64,000 nucleotides of DNA, from assembly GCA_036244855.1 (NCBI GenBank), contig BQKZ01000148.1:30403-94402 (forward strand). The letters run 5' to 3'. Source of the DNA: Temnopleurus reevesii (lineage: Eukaryota; Echinodermata; Echinoidea; Temnopleuroida; Temnopleuridae). Below the pieces are notes generated by a model, which worked only from the letters and a program-made list of their open reading frames with translations, did not search any database and was not told the DNA's origin. Made by a program: the position numbers and the translations under genes. Shown piece after piece: positions 12,156-22,489 of the stretch (within the stretch, counting starts at the first letter, position 1; every line of letters starts with the position of its first letter).

Positions 12156-12156
12156 N
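12156..12156. other. Single N in assembly
   Basis: The N is flanked by GAGTGC on the left and GAGTGCAG on the right, so it may mark an unmerged contig overlap within the satellite. Confidence 0.6.
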
Positions 12157-12211
12157 GAGTGCAGTGTAAGTAATGTAGGGTATTCCTAAGCACACACCTT
12201 ACATCTTTGAA

Positions 12212-12336
12212 GCCCCAGTCACTTAGAGGCCGGGAAGCAACACAACAAAATACCTTGTTTAAGTTCACAGTTAACTGCCTCCAAACAACGAATCTGGTTG
12301 AATCGTGTTGCTTACGGGCTTCTATGTGACTGGGGC
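12212..12336. mobile_element. Short hairpin MITE (GCCCCAGTCAC ends)
   Basis: A 125-bp element. The left arm GCCCCAGTCACTTAGAGGCC continues to GGGAAGCAACAC. It matches the reverse complement of the right end, GCCCCAGTCACATAGAAGCC continuing to CGTAAGCAACAC: about 32 bp with four mismatches. Inserted in a satellite monomer. Confidence 0.8.
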
Positions 12337-12509
12337 ATTAGGAAAAAGTGTGAAAAAGTGGGTTAAACATTTGTAAATGAACGTAATTGATGGAGGTGTG
12401 AGATAAAGAGAAATATAATACACTCTGATGGATGAAGATTGTGGAATTAATTCACATTCATACATAAAGGGGTAACAAATGGGTCGCAATGCTTATAGGA
12501 ACTTAAAAT

Positions 12510-12840
12510 AATTCTCGCCACCAACTATACTGCAGATGAAGAATCGCAGATGGCGCTATGCACTTTTCACCATAAATTGGATAACCACTTCGCTTGTAAT
12601 GGGCATTTGTGCGTGAATGTTAATTTTTCCAGGTATTAGATTGAAAAAAATATGTTTGTTTTACACTTAATTTTATACATTTCCTGATATTAACTATCAT
12701 TACACTGTGGGGGTGTTCCTTCAGTGCAGTAGAAAGTGCCTCCGATGATAATAAAGGAACCAAAATGATAGACGAGCACGTGCATTAACTTCCCAAACTA
12801 GAAGTCACCCAGCTCTAATAGAACAACATTGAAGGTATTG
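12510..12840. mobile_element. Diverged copy of the AATTCTCGC MITE
   Basis: AATTCTCGCCACCAAC, GAATCGCAGATGGCGC, 'TATGTTTGTTTTACA' and TTTCCTGATATTAACTATCA occur in the same order and spacing as in the intact element at 53013-53331. The right end is not clearly defined. Confidence 0.65.
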
Positions 12841-13447
12841 TAAGATATCGTTTATATCGCCTATTTTCGATGTTGAAAATTATGGGAAGAGTACCCTATG
12901 CACACACCCTGCTTCTCTTACAAACCAAATCATTTTGGGTATGGTGTAAGTTTCTGGAACAAGGGGGGGGGGAAGCAAGTATTTGTAATTTACTATGATT
13001 AATGATGGTAAGAGACATCAACAAGAAGAAACTCAAATTTATACATACAGGGGGTCATATGTAGTTCGGGATGCTCAGAGGACCTCGTAATTACGAGGGG
13101 ACAGTCAGAAGCACGTATGTTTCTACTCTAACAAACCAAATCATGTAGTCATTTCTAAAACAAGGGATGGAGCAAAAGCAATCAATTGTAATTGACTATG
13201 ATTAATGATGGTCAGAGACATCAAGAACCAGTGATGTATGTTTTCCTTCACAGTATATTTTGCTCTGACAGATGAGTGTTTTGGAAGAAACTAAAATTCA
13301 TTCAAACAGGGGGGGGGGGTCAGGATGCTCAGAGGACCTAGTAATTACGAGGGGACAGTCCTAAGCACGTATGTTGCTACTCTGACAAACCAAATCATGT
13401 AGTCACTTCTGGAACAAGGGGGGGGGGGGAGCGAAAGCAATCATTTG

Positions 13448-13519
13448 TAAAGCGCCTTGAGGACTTAGCAGAATGGATACATGCGCTATATGAATTGTAT
13501 CTATTATTATTATTATTTG
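13448..13519 (+). mobile_element. SINE-1 3' fragment
   Basis: GTAAAGCGCCTTGAGGACTT to 'GCGCTATATGAATTG' and (TAT)n is the last ~70 bp of SINE-1. It is flanked by the satellite phrase 'CAATCATTTGTAA' on the left and 'TTTGTAATTGACTATGATTA' on the right, so the insertion point is exact and a short flank is duplicated. Confidence 0.85.
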
Positions 13520-14419
13520 TAATTGACTATGATTAATGATGGTCAAAGACACCGTGATCCAGCGGAGTGTGTTCTCTATCATTGTATATCACACTCTGAC
13601 CGACGAGTGCTTTGGAAGAAACTCACATTCATTCATTCATAAAGAGGGGGTCATATGTAGTTCGGGATGCTCAGAGGATCTCGGTGTAATTACAAAGGGG
13701 CAATCCTAAGCACGTACATGTATCTTGCTTCTCTCATGGACCCAACTGTTTTGTGCATCGTATACACTTATGAGACAAGAGGGGAACGAGAAAGCAAGTA
13801 TTTGTTTTCGACTAAAATTAAAGGCATTGTATAACATTGTTTTCTTTCAAAAAGTATAAACTGCCAGATGCCAAATGCTACCTGAATGGTTTATGTTGTA
13901 CATTCACTAAGCTGTGAAAATAGTTGCATTCAAGATTAACCTTGAATTCTAAAAAAAAAAAAAAACACCCTGGAATTTAAATATATGACCTACATGGACA
14001 TGCTGTGGAGAATTATTGCCTGTGGTGCGCTTTATTCAATTTTCATAGATATCTTAATATTTCCTGCATAATTTCCTCTTTTTGCACTGCTTGTTGTTTT
14101 TCATTGATCTGAATGTAATACCATGGGTCAGACAGCTTGGTTTGATAATCTTTTAAAGAACAAAATTATAACGTGTGACACTGTCTTTAATGATTGTGAG
14201 AGACATTAAGAAGCAGCGAAGTATGCTCTCCTTCATGGTATATTATGTTCTGATAAATGAAGGTGTTTGAAGACACATGCATTAAAGCAGGGGTCATACG
14301 TGGGTCAAGATGTGCAGTGGAGTTCATTTGAATCAATGCAGGGCAGCGATAAGCACCTATCTTTCTCCTCTGAGATATAACGCTTTTCTCTTTCTTATAA
14401 ACCCTTAGTAACTGAATCG

Positions 14420-14670
14420 CTAGTCCAGTTGAGGACTCAGTTCTGATAACACCCACCTCTGCATATTCTCTTACACTGAACACACCGGAACTGCACAGCA
14501 CTCACCCATAGAGTTCTTACATAACCCTCGGATCAAAGGGATAAGCGTGATCAGAGGGTTATTATGTAAGGACTGTGTGGTTGAGTGCTATGTAGTCCCT
14601 GTGTGTTCAGTGTAAAGAGAATTTGCAGAGGTGGGTGCTATCAGCACACAGATTCCTCAACTGGACTACT
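14420..14670. repeat. ~250-bp imperfect palindrome (foldback)
   Basis: The left arm (TAGTCCAGTTGAGGACTCAG, 'CACCCACCTCTGCA', 'TTCTCTTACACTGAACACAC', 'CATAACCCTC' ending 14528) is the inverse of the right arm (from GAGGGTT at 14554, 'GTGTGTTCAGTGTAAAGAGAA', 'TGCAGAGGTGGGTG' to CAACTGGACTA). The spacer is about 25 nt and itself holds GATCA...TGATC. Small indels separate the arms. CTGAATCGC flanks both outer ends in direct orientation, a possible target duplication. A transcript would form a long hairpin. Confidence 0.82.
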
Positions 14671-14689
14671 GAATCGCAGGAAACTGCAC

Positions 14690-15090
14690 CTCCTAATACT
14701 CACTGAACCACCCAAAACAGTCCGCAATTTTCAACCATTTTGTAACCATGGTGATCATTCTTGTGGTGCTATTAATTATAAATTTGGTATGTGTGCAATC
14801 ATTATGTTCATAAGAAAATAATCCCAACAAGAAAAATATGAATTAAAATATGTTCAGAAATATTTCATATTGTGCACAAAAATGTAAGACAGGCAAAAAT
14901 AATGCTACACCTTCACGTGAGTAATAGCACTTTTGTACGAAATTTCCAGTTTCTAATGGATTAAGTCATGTTGTACTTTATTTTATCGTTCATGAGCCTT
15001 TTTCCATGGTAGTCTTGAGGGTCGTTCAATTGATGATTTTAAACAATTCATTCAGTCAACATTTTTTTTTTCTTTTTGGGTATCATATGT
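14690..15090. other. No recognisable feature
   Basis: AT-rich sequence, no gene or repeat supported. Confidence 0.3.
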
Positions 15091-15096
15091 GAAATA

Positions 15097-15322
15097 TAAT
15101 AATAATAATAATAGATGCAATTTATATAGCGCACGTATCCACTCTGCTGAGTGCTCAAGGCGCTTTACATTATTATTACCCTGGCTTTAGCCCGTCAGCC
15201 ATTCATGGCGTACTTGGCATTTCAAAGAATAAATATTCCTGCCAGGTATCCATTCACCTCACCTGGGTTGAGTGCAGCACAATGTGGATGAATTTCTTGC
15301 CGAAGGAAATTGACGCCATTCA
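15097..15322 (-). mobile_element. SINE-1, head-truncated copy
   Basis: (AAT)n, GATGCAATTTATATAGCGCA, 'CTGAGTGCTCAAGGCGCTTT', 'ACCCTGGCTTTAGCCCG', 'CCTGCCAGGTATCCATTCACC' and 'TTGCCGAAGGAAATTGACGCC' are present. The tRNA-like part is absent. Confidence 0.9.
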
Positions 15323-15433
15323 AAATCCTTCAAACCCTGCAGTGATTTTGAACTCTTTGGATCCCGAGCTGCGAAGTCTGTCCCGTTAAGCACATGGCAC
15401 TTCTCTATCCTTCCATTCAGAGATGCGATGTGT

Positions 15434-15633
15434 AATAGGCCGGTTTACTCAGACAATCAAATGTATGCACATTTATCGCCAACGAACGTAATTACGTGGT
15501 ACTTACTAAATCCATGAGTAACAATTTGGAAACAATACTTTGAATTCAGTTTCCATACATTAGTTGTTGCTATGCTGGGCAAGACTAGGACAAGCTTTAG
15601 GGTTATCAAGAACAACCTTTATATGTAGAGAAC
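15434..15633. mobile_element. MITE-C, truncated copy
   Basis: Begins TAGGCCGGTTTAC and continues with 'AATTACGTGGTACTTAC', 'CATTAGTTGTTGCTATGCTG' and 'CTTTAGGGTTATCAAGAACA'. This is the same order as the full copy at 30572-30803. The right terminal repeat is missing. Confidence 0.8.
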
Positions 15634-15639
15634 GATAAC

Positions 15640-16985
15640 AATTTGCACTTCATACCCATCTTCAGCCACAACGCAAGATGTATTGTTACTATGGTGCGTT
15701 AAGGCACTAGTTGAGTCTACCATTACATCTTCGATGATAATAAAAATGGAGTTAAGAATGAATTATTAATGAAGCTCTCTGAAGTTCAATCAGTCATCAT
15801 GCAGAAAACTCTGAAGGGTTTCAAGCAAATTAGTGGAAAAACAAAACAGCTGACTTTTCATCTGTATAGAATATATATTGCGCACTTGAAAAGTATAAAG
15901 TCAAGAGAGTATTATGACAGAATGTGTACTATTTTTAGAGTGGGGAGATGGATCGTGTTGTGAAGTTTTGTGGCAAGATGAAAGATGTTTTATTCAGGTG
16001 GTGTTAATCTATTGAATATTGTAATTGGGTAGTCCATGCACAAAGTCTATGGGAATTAAAGGATTCAGTAGACAATGGGTGACTAAAAAGTTGTGATCAA
16101 TTTTCAAGTTGCAGTTGTTCACATGCGCCAATCAAAATATTTGTTTGATAGACATCTAGCATTAATAGATCATACATCTCAAAACATCTTGTAGCCATAG
16201 TGAATATGTATGAAACATTAGAAGAAGCTCATCTTTACATTTTTGGAAACTAAAATCAATGAAAATTACCTCCAAATACCCCAGAAATTAAAGATTGATG
16301 ATAATGTAGCATACGGTAGATCTTCTTGCCATGGTAGTATTGTGCTATATTTATGATACACACTCATCATAAAAAAATACATTTTTACAAACTAATATAA
16401 ATAAAAACGGAATGTTTTCAGAACTCCACATAAATGGATGAAATATCTGATGATGATTGTACAAAGCCTTTGAATATTTGTTCCTTAATAATGATATGAT
16501 TTTGAAACATTATAAACACAGCTGTATAATTCATGATGAAAACAGGGAATTCATAGTACAGAAATGGAAAGTAGTGAATGATAACAGAGCAATATTATCT
16601 ATAAATATCTTGTTGTCATGGTGATGGTGTCATCATGAAACATCATTGGAAACACATCTGTACAAATGATGATAAATGTAAACATGCGAAAGTCATCATT
16701 AGGGATTCATTATTTAATGATGGCATTCGGTCGGAATTCAAAAGCAATTGAAGTCGACTCTTGCATATCGACGCAACTCTACTCCAATTACATGACTGAA
16801 TCATATGAGTATTATATTGGATGACTCTGGAGTGTGTGGGCTCGATCAGGGAAAAGGATGTTAGCATGGCTGCTTATGCATATCATTGAACTACAGCGTG
16901 TCCCAAGAAAATGTGAAATGAAAATTGGAATCCCATACATTCTAACAGGGTGTGAGGACAAAATCCAGATCTGTAAATGATCATT
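15640..16985. other. No gene; weakly repetitive
   Basis: Phrases like 'CTTGTTGTCATGGTGATGG' (16612) and 'CTTCTTGCCATGGTAGTATT' (16323), each near 'GATGAAAC'/'GATGATGATTGTAC' motifs, suggest a very old repeat of uncertain period. No coding exon supported. Confidence 0.3.
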
Positions 16986-16989
16986 TAAT

Positions 16990-17350
16990 ATGCAGAGATG
17001 GAAACCATTCTAGAATATGCATAAGGTTTATTTTCATGTGAATTCAAAGGTTTTCATCAAAAGCGAATGTCAGAGAGTATGGTTATTGTTGTTATTCTTA
17101 GGGGTTGTTATTTGATATTGCAAACCAACTGGAAATCAGTAGCAAAATGTAACTTGCATTTTCATTTGCGCATGGTGTGTGCTTTTAACAAGACACGCGT
17201 GAAAAGATGACTTTGATTGGCGCGTTCCAATCCAATGCAAATTACAATTAATCGTAACTTTCGAACAACACCCCTTACTCTCACCTTTTCAACTTTTGCG
17301 CTTTTCACATTTTAATTTTGACCCCATTCATATTCTGGAATGGTTGGCCG
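16990..17350. repeat. Foldback family G copy split by MITE-D
   Basis: GCAGAGATGGAAACCATTCT, 'ATATGCATAAGG', 'TTTTCATGTGAATTCAAAGG' and 'GAGTATGGTTATTGTTGTTA' stop at 17100. 'TTTTCACATTTTAATTTTGA', 'CATATTCTGGAATGGTTGG' resume after 17275. This is the monomer order of the array at 36990-39060, with a MITE inserted in the middle. Confidence 0.75.
17101..17274. mobile_element. MITE-D copy 1 (GGGG(G)TGTTG ends), nested
   Basis: A 174-bp element between TTA (17098-17100) and TTA (17275-17277). Internal hallmarks are 'TTCATTTGCGCATGGTGTG', 'TTTAACAAGACACGCGTGAA', 'GATTGGCGCGTTCC' and the right end TCGAACAACACCCC. Inserted into a foldback-G copy, hence younger than it. Confidence 0.82.
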
Positions 17351-17489
17351 TTATCCAATACTTCCCAGTAGGTGCATAAGAACATGATTGCATTCCAAAA
17401 AGTTTTAGATCCTTTCAATATAGAAGTGTGTATTCACACAACCACATATTGTTGAGACACTGTATATTTTCTTACATGGTCTGTTCACT

Positions 17490-17970
17490 TCACAGGTGGT
17501 ATTTGCATTATGTTGAAGATGGGGTGGGGATGAAATATAAAATTAATGTATGACATAATGACTATTATGTCAAAATACAAGGGCATATGATGCAAAGGAC
17601 ATGCCCCATTGGGTATAAGACCACCCAGCATTATGTGGAAATGGGGTAGCCAGATTGTATTATGGATGTATGACTTAATGACTATTATGTTATCAAAATA
17701 CATGGGCATATGATGCAAAGAACATGCCTATTGGGTGTAAGACCACCCCCATTATGTGGAAGATGGGATGGGGATGAAATGTACACTAGATGTATGCCAT
17801 AATTACTAACATACCAAAATACATGGGCGTATGATGAGAAGGACATGCCCCATTGTGTATAAGACCCTTGATCCCCCATTTGTAGAAGATTGGGGTGGGT
17901 ATAAAATGTGTAATGGATGTATGACATAATTGCCATCAATATTATGATGCAAGGGTATATGATGCACGTA
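17490..17970. repeat. ~122-bp satellite, about 4 copies
   Basis: 'GGGCATATGATGCAAAG' recurs near 17580 and 17704, with variants near 17826 and 17950. Between them are 'CATGCCCCATTGGGTATAAG', 'ATTATGTGGAAGATGGGGTG' and 'GGATGTATGACATAATGAC'. Short minus-strand open frames (17485-17939) span it and share its periodicity; they are not genes. Confidence 0.85.
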
Positions 17971-17974
17971 TGAA

Positions 17975-19200
17975 TTTAACTAAAACAGTAAACATGAAAG
18001 ATATTTTTAGAGAAAATTTCAGTGAAAAGCGCTCATCTATTCACATGCTTTTCATTACGATGCTATCATATTGTTGCTAAAGTATGTTAGGATTTGTAAG
18101 ATATATGATTATAGGAAAATGTGAGAAATATAACCTGAAAAGTTGTTTTCATAAAAATTAGAGATAAACATGTGAAATAAAACCTGAACAGTCATTTTTA
18201 GACTTTGTAGGGTGTTTTATCATGCAAACATGCAAACTGTTCCACAAATTGAAAAACAGACACAAATTTTCCGGTCAACCAACACAATTTTTTGAAAATT
18301 TTTCTTGTGCATCCAAACGCTCTTTTTTGCCCTCATTTGGATGTAATATCACAATATCTAGATACAAATAAAATCCTTTTAATCCTACTTTCAGTCAAGC
18401 TAGATTCTCGCCACCCACAAGCCAAAAAGCTTGTTTTAATTACCAGGGTATGACTTTTAACGTGTACTGACTTTATGCATAATAGTTCATACCTCATGCA
18501 AAAAGTCTTGGTTTTTCTTTGTTAATATCACACCCACCCATCACCCACTCGTATTTTCTCGTAAAAATTGACAAACATGCAACTACTCAAATAATTTTAG
18601 TTCCATATAACTTTGCAAATGTAAACATATGGCAAAATGAGAAGAAATATGCACTTGCAATTGTTGTGTTCAATGATTTTTGTTTGATATGAAAGAAAAT
18701 TTGCTATAATCTCCCACGTATAGCCACCTACTCCAGCCCATTAACTCTTCTGAGAAAATCTAGATATTGTATCACCCTTTTGATGCGTTACATTGGAAAT
18801 TGCTCTCTGAATCATTATGAAGAGTAAATGTGGAAATGGTGAATTTTAACATATTTCTGTAAAATGTGTGTTGCCTTTGAGTTTCAATCAATTTTAGAAG
18901 AGTAGCAATTCCGCATCAACTCCCACACATGAACCTTAAAATAGGATGATGTAAATTTTACAACTTCAAAGTCTGATCAAAGATTGAAAAATAGCAGTAT
19001 GATTACATGATAGGTCTTTCACTTTTTATGATAGAAGTTTTTATAAAACTCAACTCCAAATTTTATTGATAAATAATGGATGATATTCTGAAGCACAGCA
19101 GATCAGAACCACAGCAATCGTCGTGAAGTACCAGTCTGACATTGCTCTATCCCTTTCTTCTTTAACATCAAACGGTAGTAGCAATTCCCATCTTTTAAAG
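17975..19200. other. AT-rich stretch, possible ancient repeat
   Basis: 'AATATCACAATATCTAGATA' (18347) and 'GAAAATCTAGATATTGTATC' (18752) look like inverted forms of each other, and 'CACCCACCCATCACCC' type phrases recur. No period or gene established. Confidence 0.25.
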
Positions 19201-19204
19201 CCTC

Positions 19205-19276
19205 TAGGTATCGTATGGCTTCGAACCCAGAACTCTTGGTTGTGAGGCCAGCGCTCTACTGATAGGGCCTACACAG
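19205..19276 (-). other. tRNA-like sequence (degenerate tRNA or SINE head)
   Basis: On the minus strand, CCTATCAGTAGAGCGCTGGC resembles an A-box region and CTGGGTTCGAAGCC a B-box, at tRNA-like spacing with CCTCACAACC between. The acceptor ends ('GGCTGTGTAG' and 'CGATACCTAG') do not pair well, so a working tRNA is unlikely. Confidence 0.5.
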
Positions 19277-19279
19277 CCG

Positions 19280-20495
19280 TTTGTGATCATGTTTTTCCCC
19301 CAGATAGAAATAGTTCTCTCTACAAGCAATTTCTTTTAACACTTAGGTGGTTTTGTTCACTTTTGTTGCAAAACTACACACCTCTATGGGAAGAGCCCTT
19401 ACTCTGAACTCTCAGGGAGTACACAAAATAGCCAGAGCATGCTTTATATTGTTTGCAGTGCCGAAGGTGGTTGCTTGGGCGATATATGCAACACAGAAAC
19501 AATTAATAAATGTCTGCATTGGGTCTTTTCCTGAAAAGTTACCAATATAGTATCTAGACCATTAGTACAGACACCATTTTTATGCTTTTTCTATAGTAAA
19601 GTGGTGCCGAAGGCATCAATCATGTTGAGGGGTAAATGATTTGTGAATCAGGTTATGTTCATAATTCCTCTTTTGCTGAGAGCGATGTTATGAAAACACT
19701 CTATAAATGCTGAATTATTTTTAAAAAGTTTTCAACTTTATTCATGCATCTTTCATCATCTGTCAGCATATTTTCTCAGAAGTGCATATCATGAAGTCAT
19801 CAATAATTTTTTTTTACACTCATATTCATAATAACGCATGCCTGGTTAAAGCGAATATCGAGTACTTGCAAAGAACTTCAATTTGGAAAAATGAATGATT
19901 AAAATAATCTTATGTTACAAACAAAGCACAACATGACTTGTGTAGACAAGGGAAAACTAATATGATAACCTCAAACCGGTTAAAAGCGAAATTATGTCAT
20001 TCTCCACGTGCTCTGTCCACTGCAGCAAACACAGGAAGCAGCGCGTGGGACTGGTATAAAATCTGTCGGCCCGAATGACCCAATTTTGACCCTTTATTTG
20101 CACATTTCTCTGCCATTATACATTTTCTTGCAAAACACTTTGGCACATATTATTTATTCATAGTTCTGAACATTCTTCTCACATTTTGTGCGATTCTGTG
20201 AACATTTATTTTATTTTTTTAACAAATACCAGAATATATCTTTAAGAGTGCAAAGCATGATGTCATCTGCTCTTTATCATACTCCTCAGTTTTGGCCTTA
20301 ATATCTCGAGTACAACTTTGATTCACTCTTTACATGACTTACTTCCTGAAAAGTTCTACATTTTCATATCTACGTGTCGGCATCTGTTATCACGCCTAAG
20401 CGACAGTGCATGCAGTGTATTATGATGTCATGTACTGTCATGGTCACCAAACTTTGGTTCCTGGAAGTGCGCCCTCGTTAGTTGTGCACTCAACG
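19280..20495. other. No recognisable feature
   Basis: AT-rich sequence with one small open frame (19347-19550) of no recognised similarity. Nothing else supported. Confidence 0.3.
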
Positions 20496-20497
20496 TC

Positions 20498-20548
20498 AAG
20501 GTCGCTTTCAGACCAAGGTCGCTTTCAGACCAAGGTCGCTTTCAGACC
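20498..20548. repeat. 17-bp minisatellite, 3 exact copies
   Basis: AAGGTCGCTTTCAGACC occurs three times without change at 20498, 20515 and 20532. Perfect identity suggests a recent or actively varying tract. Confidence 0.97.
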
Positions 20549-20549
20549 A

Positions 20550-21090
20550 ATGTGTCATATCTAACAAGTTTGGTAGTAAGTTTCACCGGGTTTTTTTCAC
20601 CAGGTAGTTGTGATTTCTTTCTGTCGATGTTACCAAATTTAATAATTAAACATTTTCTATTTAGACAAGAACTTTTGACCAATGAAGGTGACCCCCTTAT
20701 TTTATTGATAATTGTAAATTAATCTGCTTCAGTTCAATCTTTTTAAATCGCAACATCATGTGCCACTTAAAGGAATGTTGACTTGAAAAAGTAAATAGTG
20801 TAAGTGATGATGTTTAGATCAGCTTTTAACAGAGTACTAGTAAAAATGGATGTTCTAGGGTTTGGTAAACTGATGAAGCATGTTAATATGCCGTTGGAAA
20901 AAATGCTATTGAAGAAATAAATGCCAATTGATAATGCAACTGCCTTTAGTTTTTAAGATTTTTTTCCAGATGCATGTGCTTTAGCATGATTTTGATGATG
21001 ATTTTACTACCCACTCCTGTGAGTAGTAACATCAATTTTTAGTCTGAAAGGTTGGATGGTCTGGGATGGGCTAGAACTAGCTCATGTCAT
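20550..21090. other. No recognisable feature
   Basis: Unique AT-rich sequence up to the start of the next tandem repeat. Confidence 0.3.
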
Positions 21091-21094
21091 CTTG

Positions 21095-22080
21095 TATATT
21101 AAATCTTTATCAAGACTATTTTCTCTGTGTGAATGGGGTCGGTTGATGCATCATCTTCGATGTAGGTGGTGTAGTTTGAGACAGGAAATTATCTTGATAT
21201 TTTCAAACATTACTTCATGTAAAGAATGAGCAAAAGTTTGATGCACACTCAGTTGACTCTACTGTAATGTTACAGAAAATACATACTTATCATCTTTATA
21301 ATAATAATAACAATGATAATTCCAAAAGGCGGGCTTGTGAATGAGTATGATCGTTCCCTGCAGGTTTTTAGAAAGAGTATTATCAAGACCATTTTCTCTG
21401 TGTGAATAGTTGATGCATCATCTTCGATGTTGGTGGTGTAGTCTGAGACAGGAAATTATGTAGATCTTCCACAAATTACTTCATGTAAAGAATGAACAAA
21501 ACTTTAATGCACACTCTACTTGACTAGGGGGTGTTGTTAAAAATCAATTGCAAATCAACTGCAACTTTGCAAATTGTAAAATTAATGCATTTTTATTCGC
21601 GCACGGTAGGCGCATTTAACAAGACATGCTTGAAGCAATGATTTTCATTGGCGCGTACTGATCAATTGCAACTTGCGATCAATTGTAACTTTTGAAAAAC
21701 ACCCCCAACTGAAATGACATTCTTCATCCTCATCAAGATTATTTTTTCAGTGTGAATGATGTTAGGTGATGCATCATCTTCCATGTCGGTGGCGTAGTCT
21801 GAGACAGGAAATTCTGTAAATCGTATAAAAAATTCCGAATCAGGATCATGTAAAGAATGAACAAAAATTTAATGTTCACTTTACATGCGTAGAACTGAAA
21901 TTGCATACTTATCATCCTCATCAATGTTATTTTCTCTGTGTGAATGGTGTCTGTTGATGCATCATCTTCGATGTCGGTGGTGTAGTCCGAGACAGGAAAT
22001 GATGTTCATGGTTGATCAGGGATGCATTGTAGGGAACCAATACCACATCAGGTTCTTTCACACTATGGATTGATGCTACT
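21095..22080. repeat. ~190-bp tandem repeat, 4 copies, with insertions
   Basis: 'GTTGATGCATCATCTTCGAT' recurs near 21142, 21409, 21757 (variant) and 21952, followed by 'TGGTGTAGTCTGAGACAGG' and 'TCATGTAAAGAATGAACAAAA'. Unequal spacing is explained by a MITE-D insertion at 21527-21706 and by an extra ~80 bp with an (AAT)n tract near 21300. Confidence 0.85.
21527..21706. mobile_element. MITE-D copy 2, inside a tandem repeat
   Basis: GGGGGTGTTGTTAAAAATCA at the left is matched by TTTTTGAAAAACACCCCC-like sequence at the right. Internal 'TTATTCGCGCACGGTAGGCG', 'TTTAACAAGACATGC' and 'CATTGGCGCGTAC' are family hallmarks. TA precedes the left end. Confidence 0.85.
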
Positions 22081-22159
22081 GAAGCTCACATTCTTTACCT
22101 CTCACCCGTGAAAAGGGTATCGGTAACTGATGTAAGAGCAGAAACTTTAAGACAGAAAT

Positions 22160-22300
22160 ATGAAAGCTCATACGTTTAGTGCAAGAGCGAGTGATTCAAC
22201 TCGCCAAGGCAAGTTTGCTTCAGAACCTATGACAGAAATACGGAAGGGTGTATGTTCAGTGAAAAAGCGAGTGATTCAACTCGCCAAGGCAACTGGCTTG
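22160..22300. repeat. Short duplication with internal hairpin
   Basis: GCGAGTGATTCAACTCGCCA followed by AGGCAA occurs twice, near 22188 and 22266. Each copy contains the self-complementary arms GCGAGT/ACTCGC around GATTCA. The frame across it (22160-22387) has no recognised similarity. Confidence 0.75.
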
Positions 22301-22489
22301 TTTTGGTCAAAAAGGCGAGGAGGCGACTTGTACAAATTTTCCTTCGTACTGCAGTTCAAATCCCATCGAAGGAACTTTGAATTGTAGCTCCACAAAACCT
22401 TAATGAAAGAACAAGTATCAAACATCTCGTTTGTTGTGCTCTCTTGTATGAGAAAACATATGGTTCGGCTGATGGGGTATTCACTTTGC

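Larger units (their letters stand above)
10440..14380. repeat. ~250-270-bp satellite array interrupted by SINEs and MITEs
   Basis: The monomer runs through TGATGATGGTAAAAGACTTC, GTGTTCTCCTTCATGGTATA, 'CAGGGGGTCAT', 'GGATGCTCAGAGGA(G/C)CTC', 'GTAGGGTATCCCTAAGCAC', 'GATCATTTGG' and 'CTGGGACAAGAG'. The 'GGGACAAG' phrase recurs near 11209, 11480, 11731, 11979, 12960, 13153, 13413 and 13773; degenerate end copies lie at 10440-10590 and 14180-14370. About 12 copies. Several carry expanded G-runs after 'ACAAG' or 'CAGG' (12964, 13309, 13420). Insertions at 10601, 12212, 12510 and 13448 account for irregular spacing. Confidence 0.85.
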
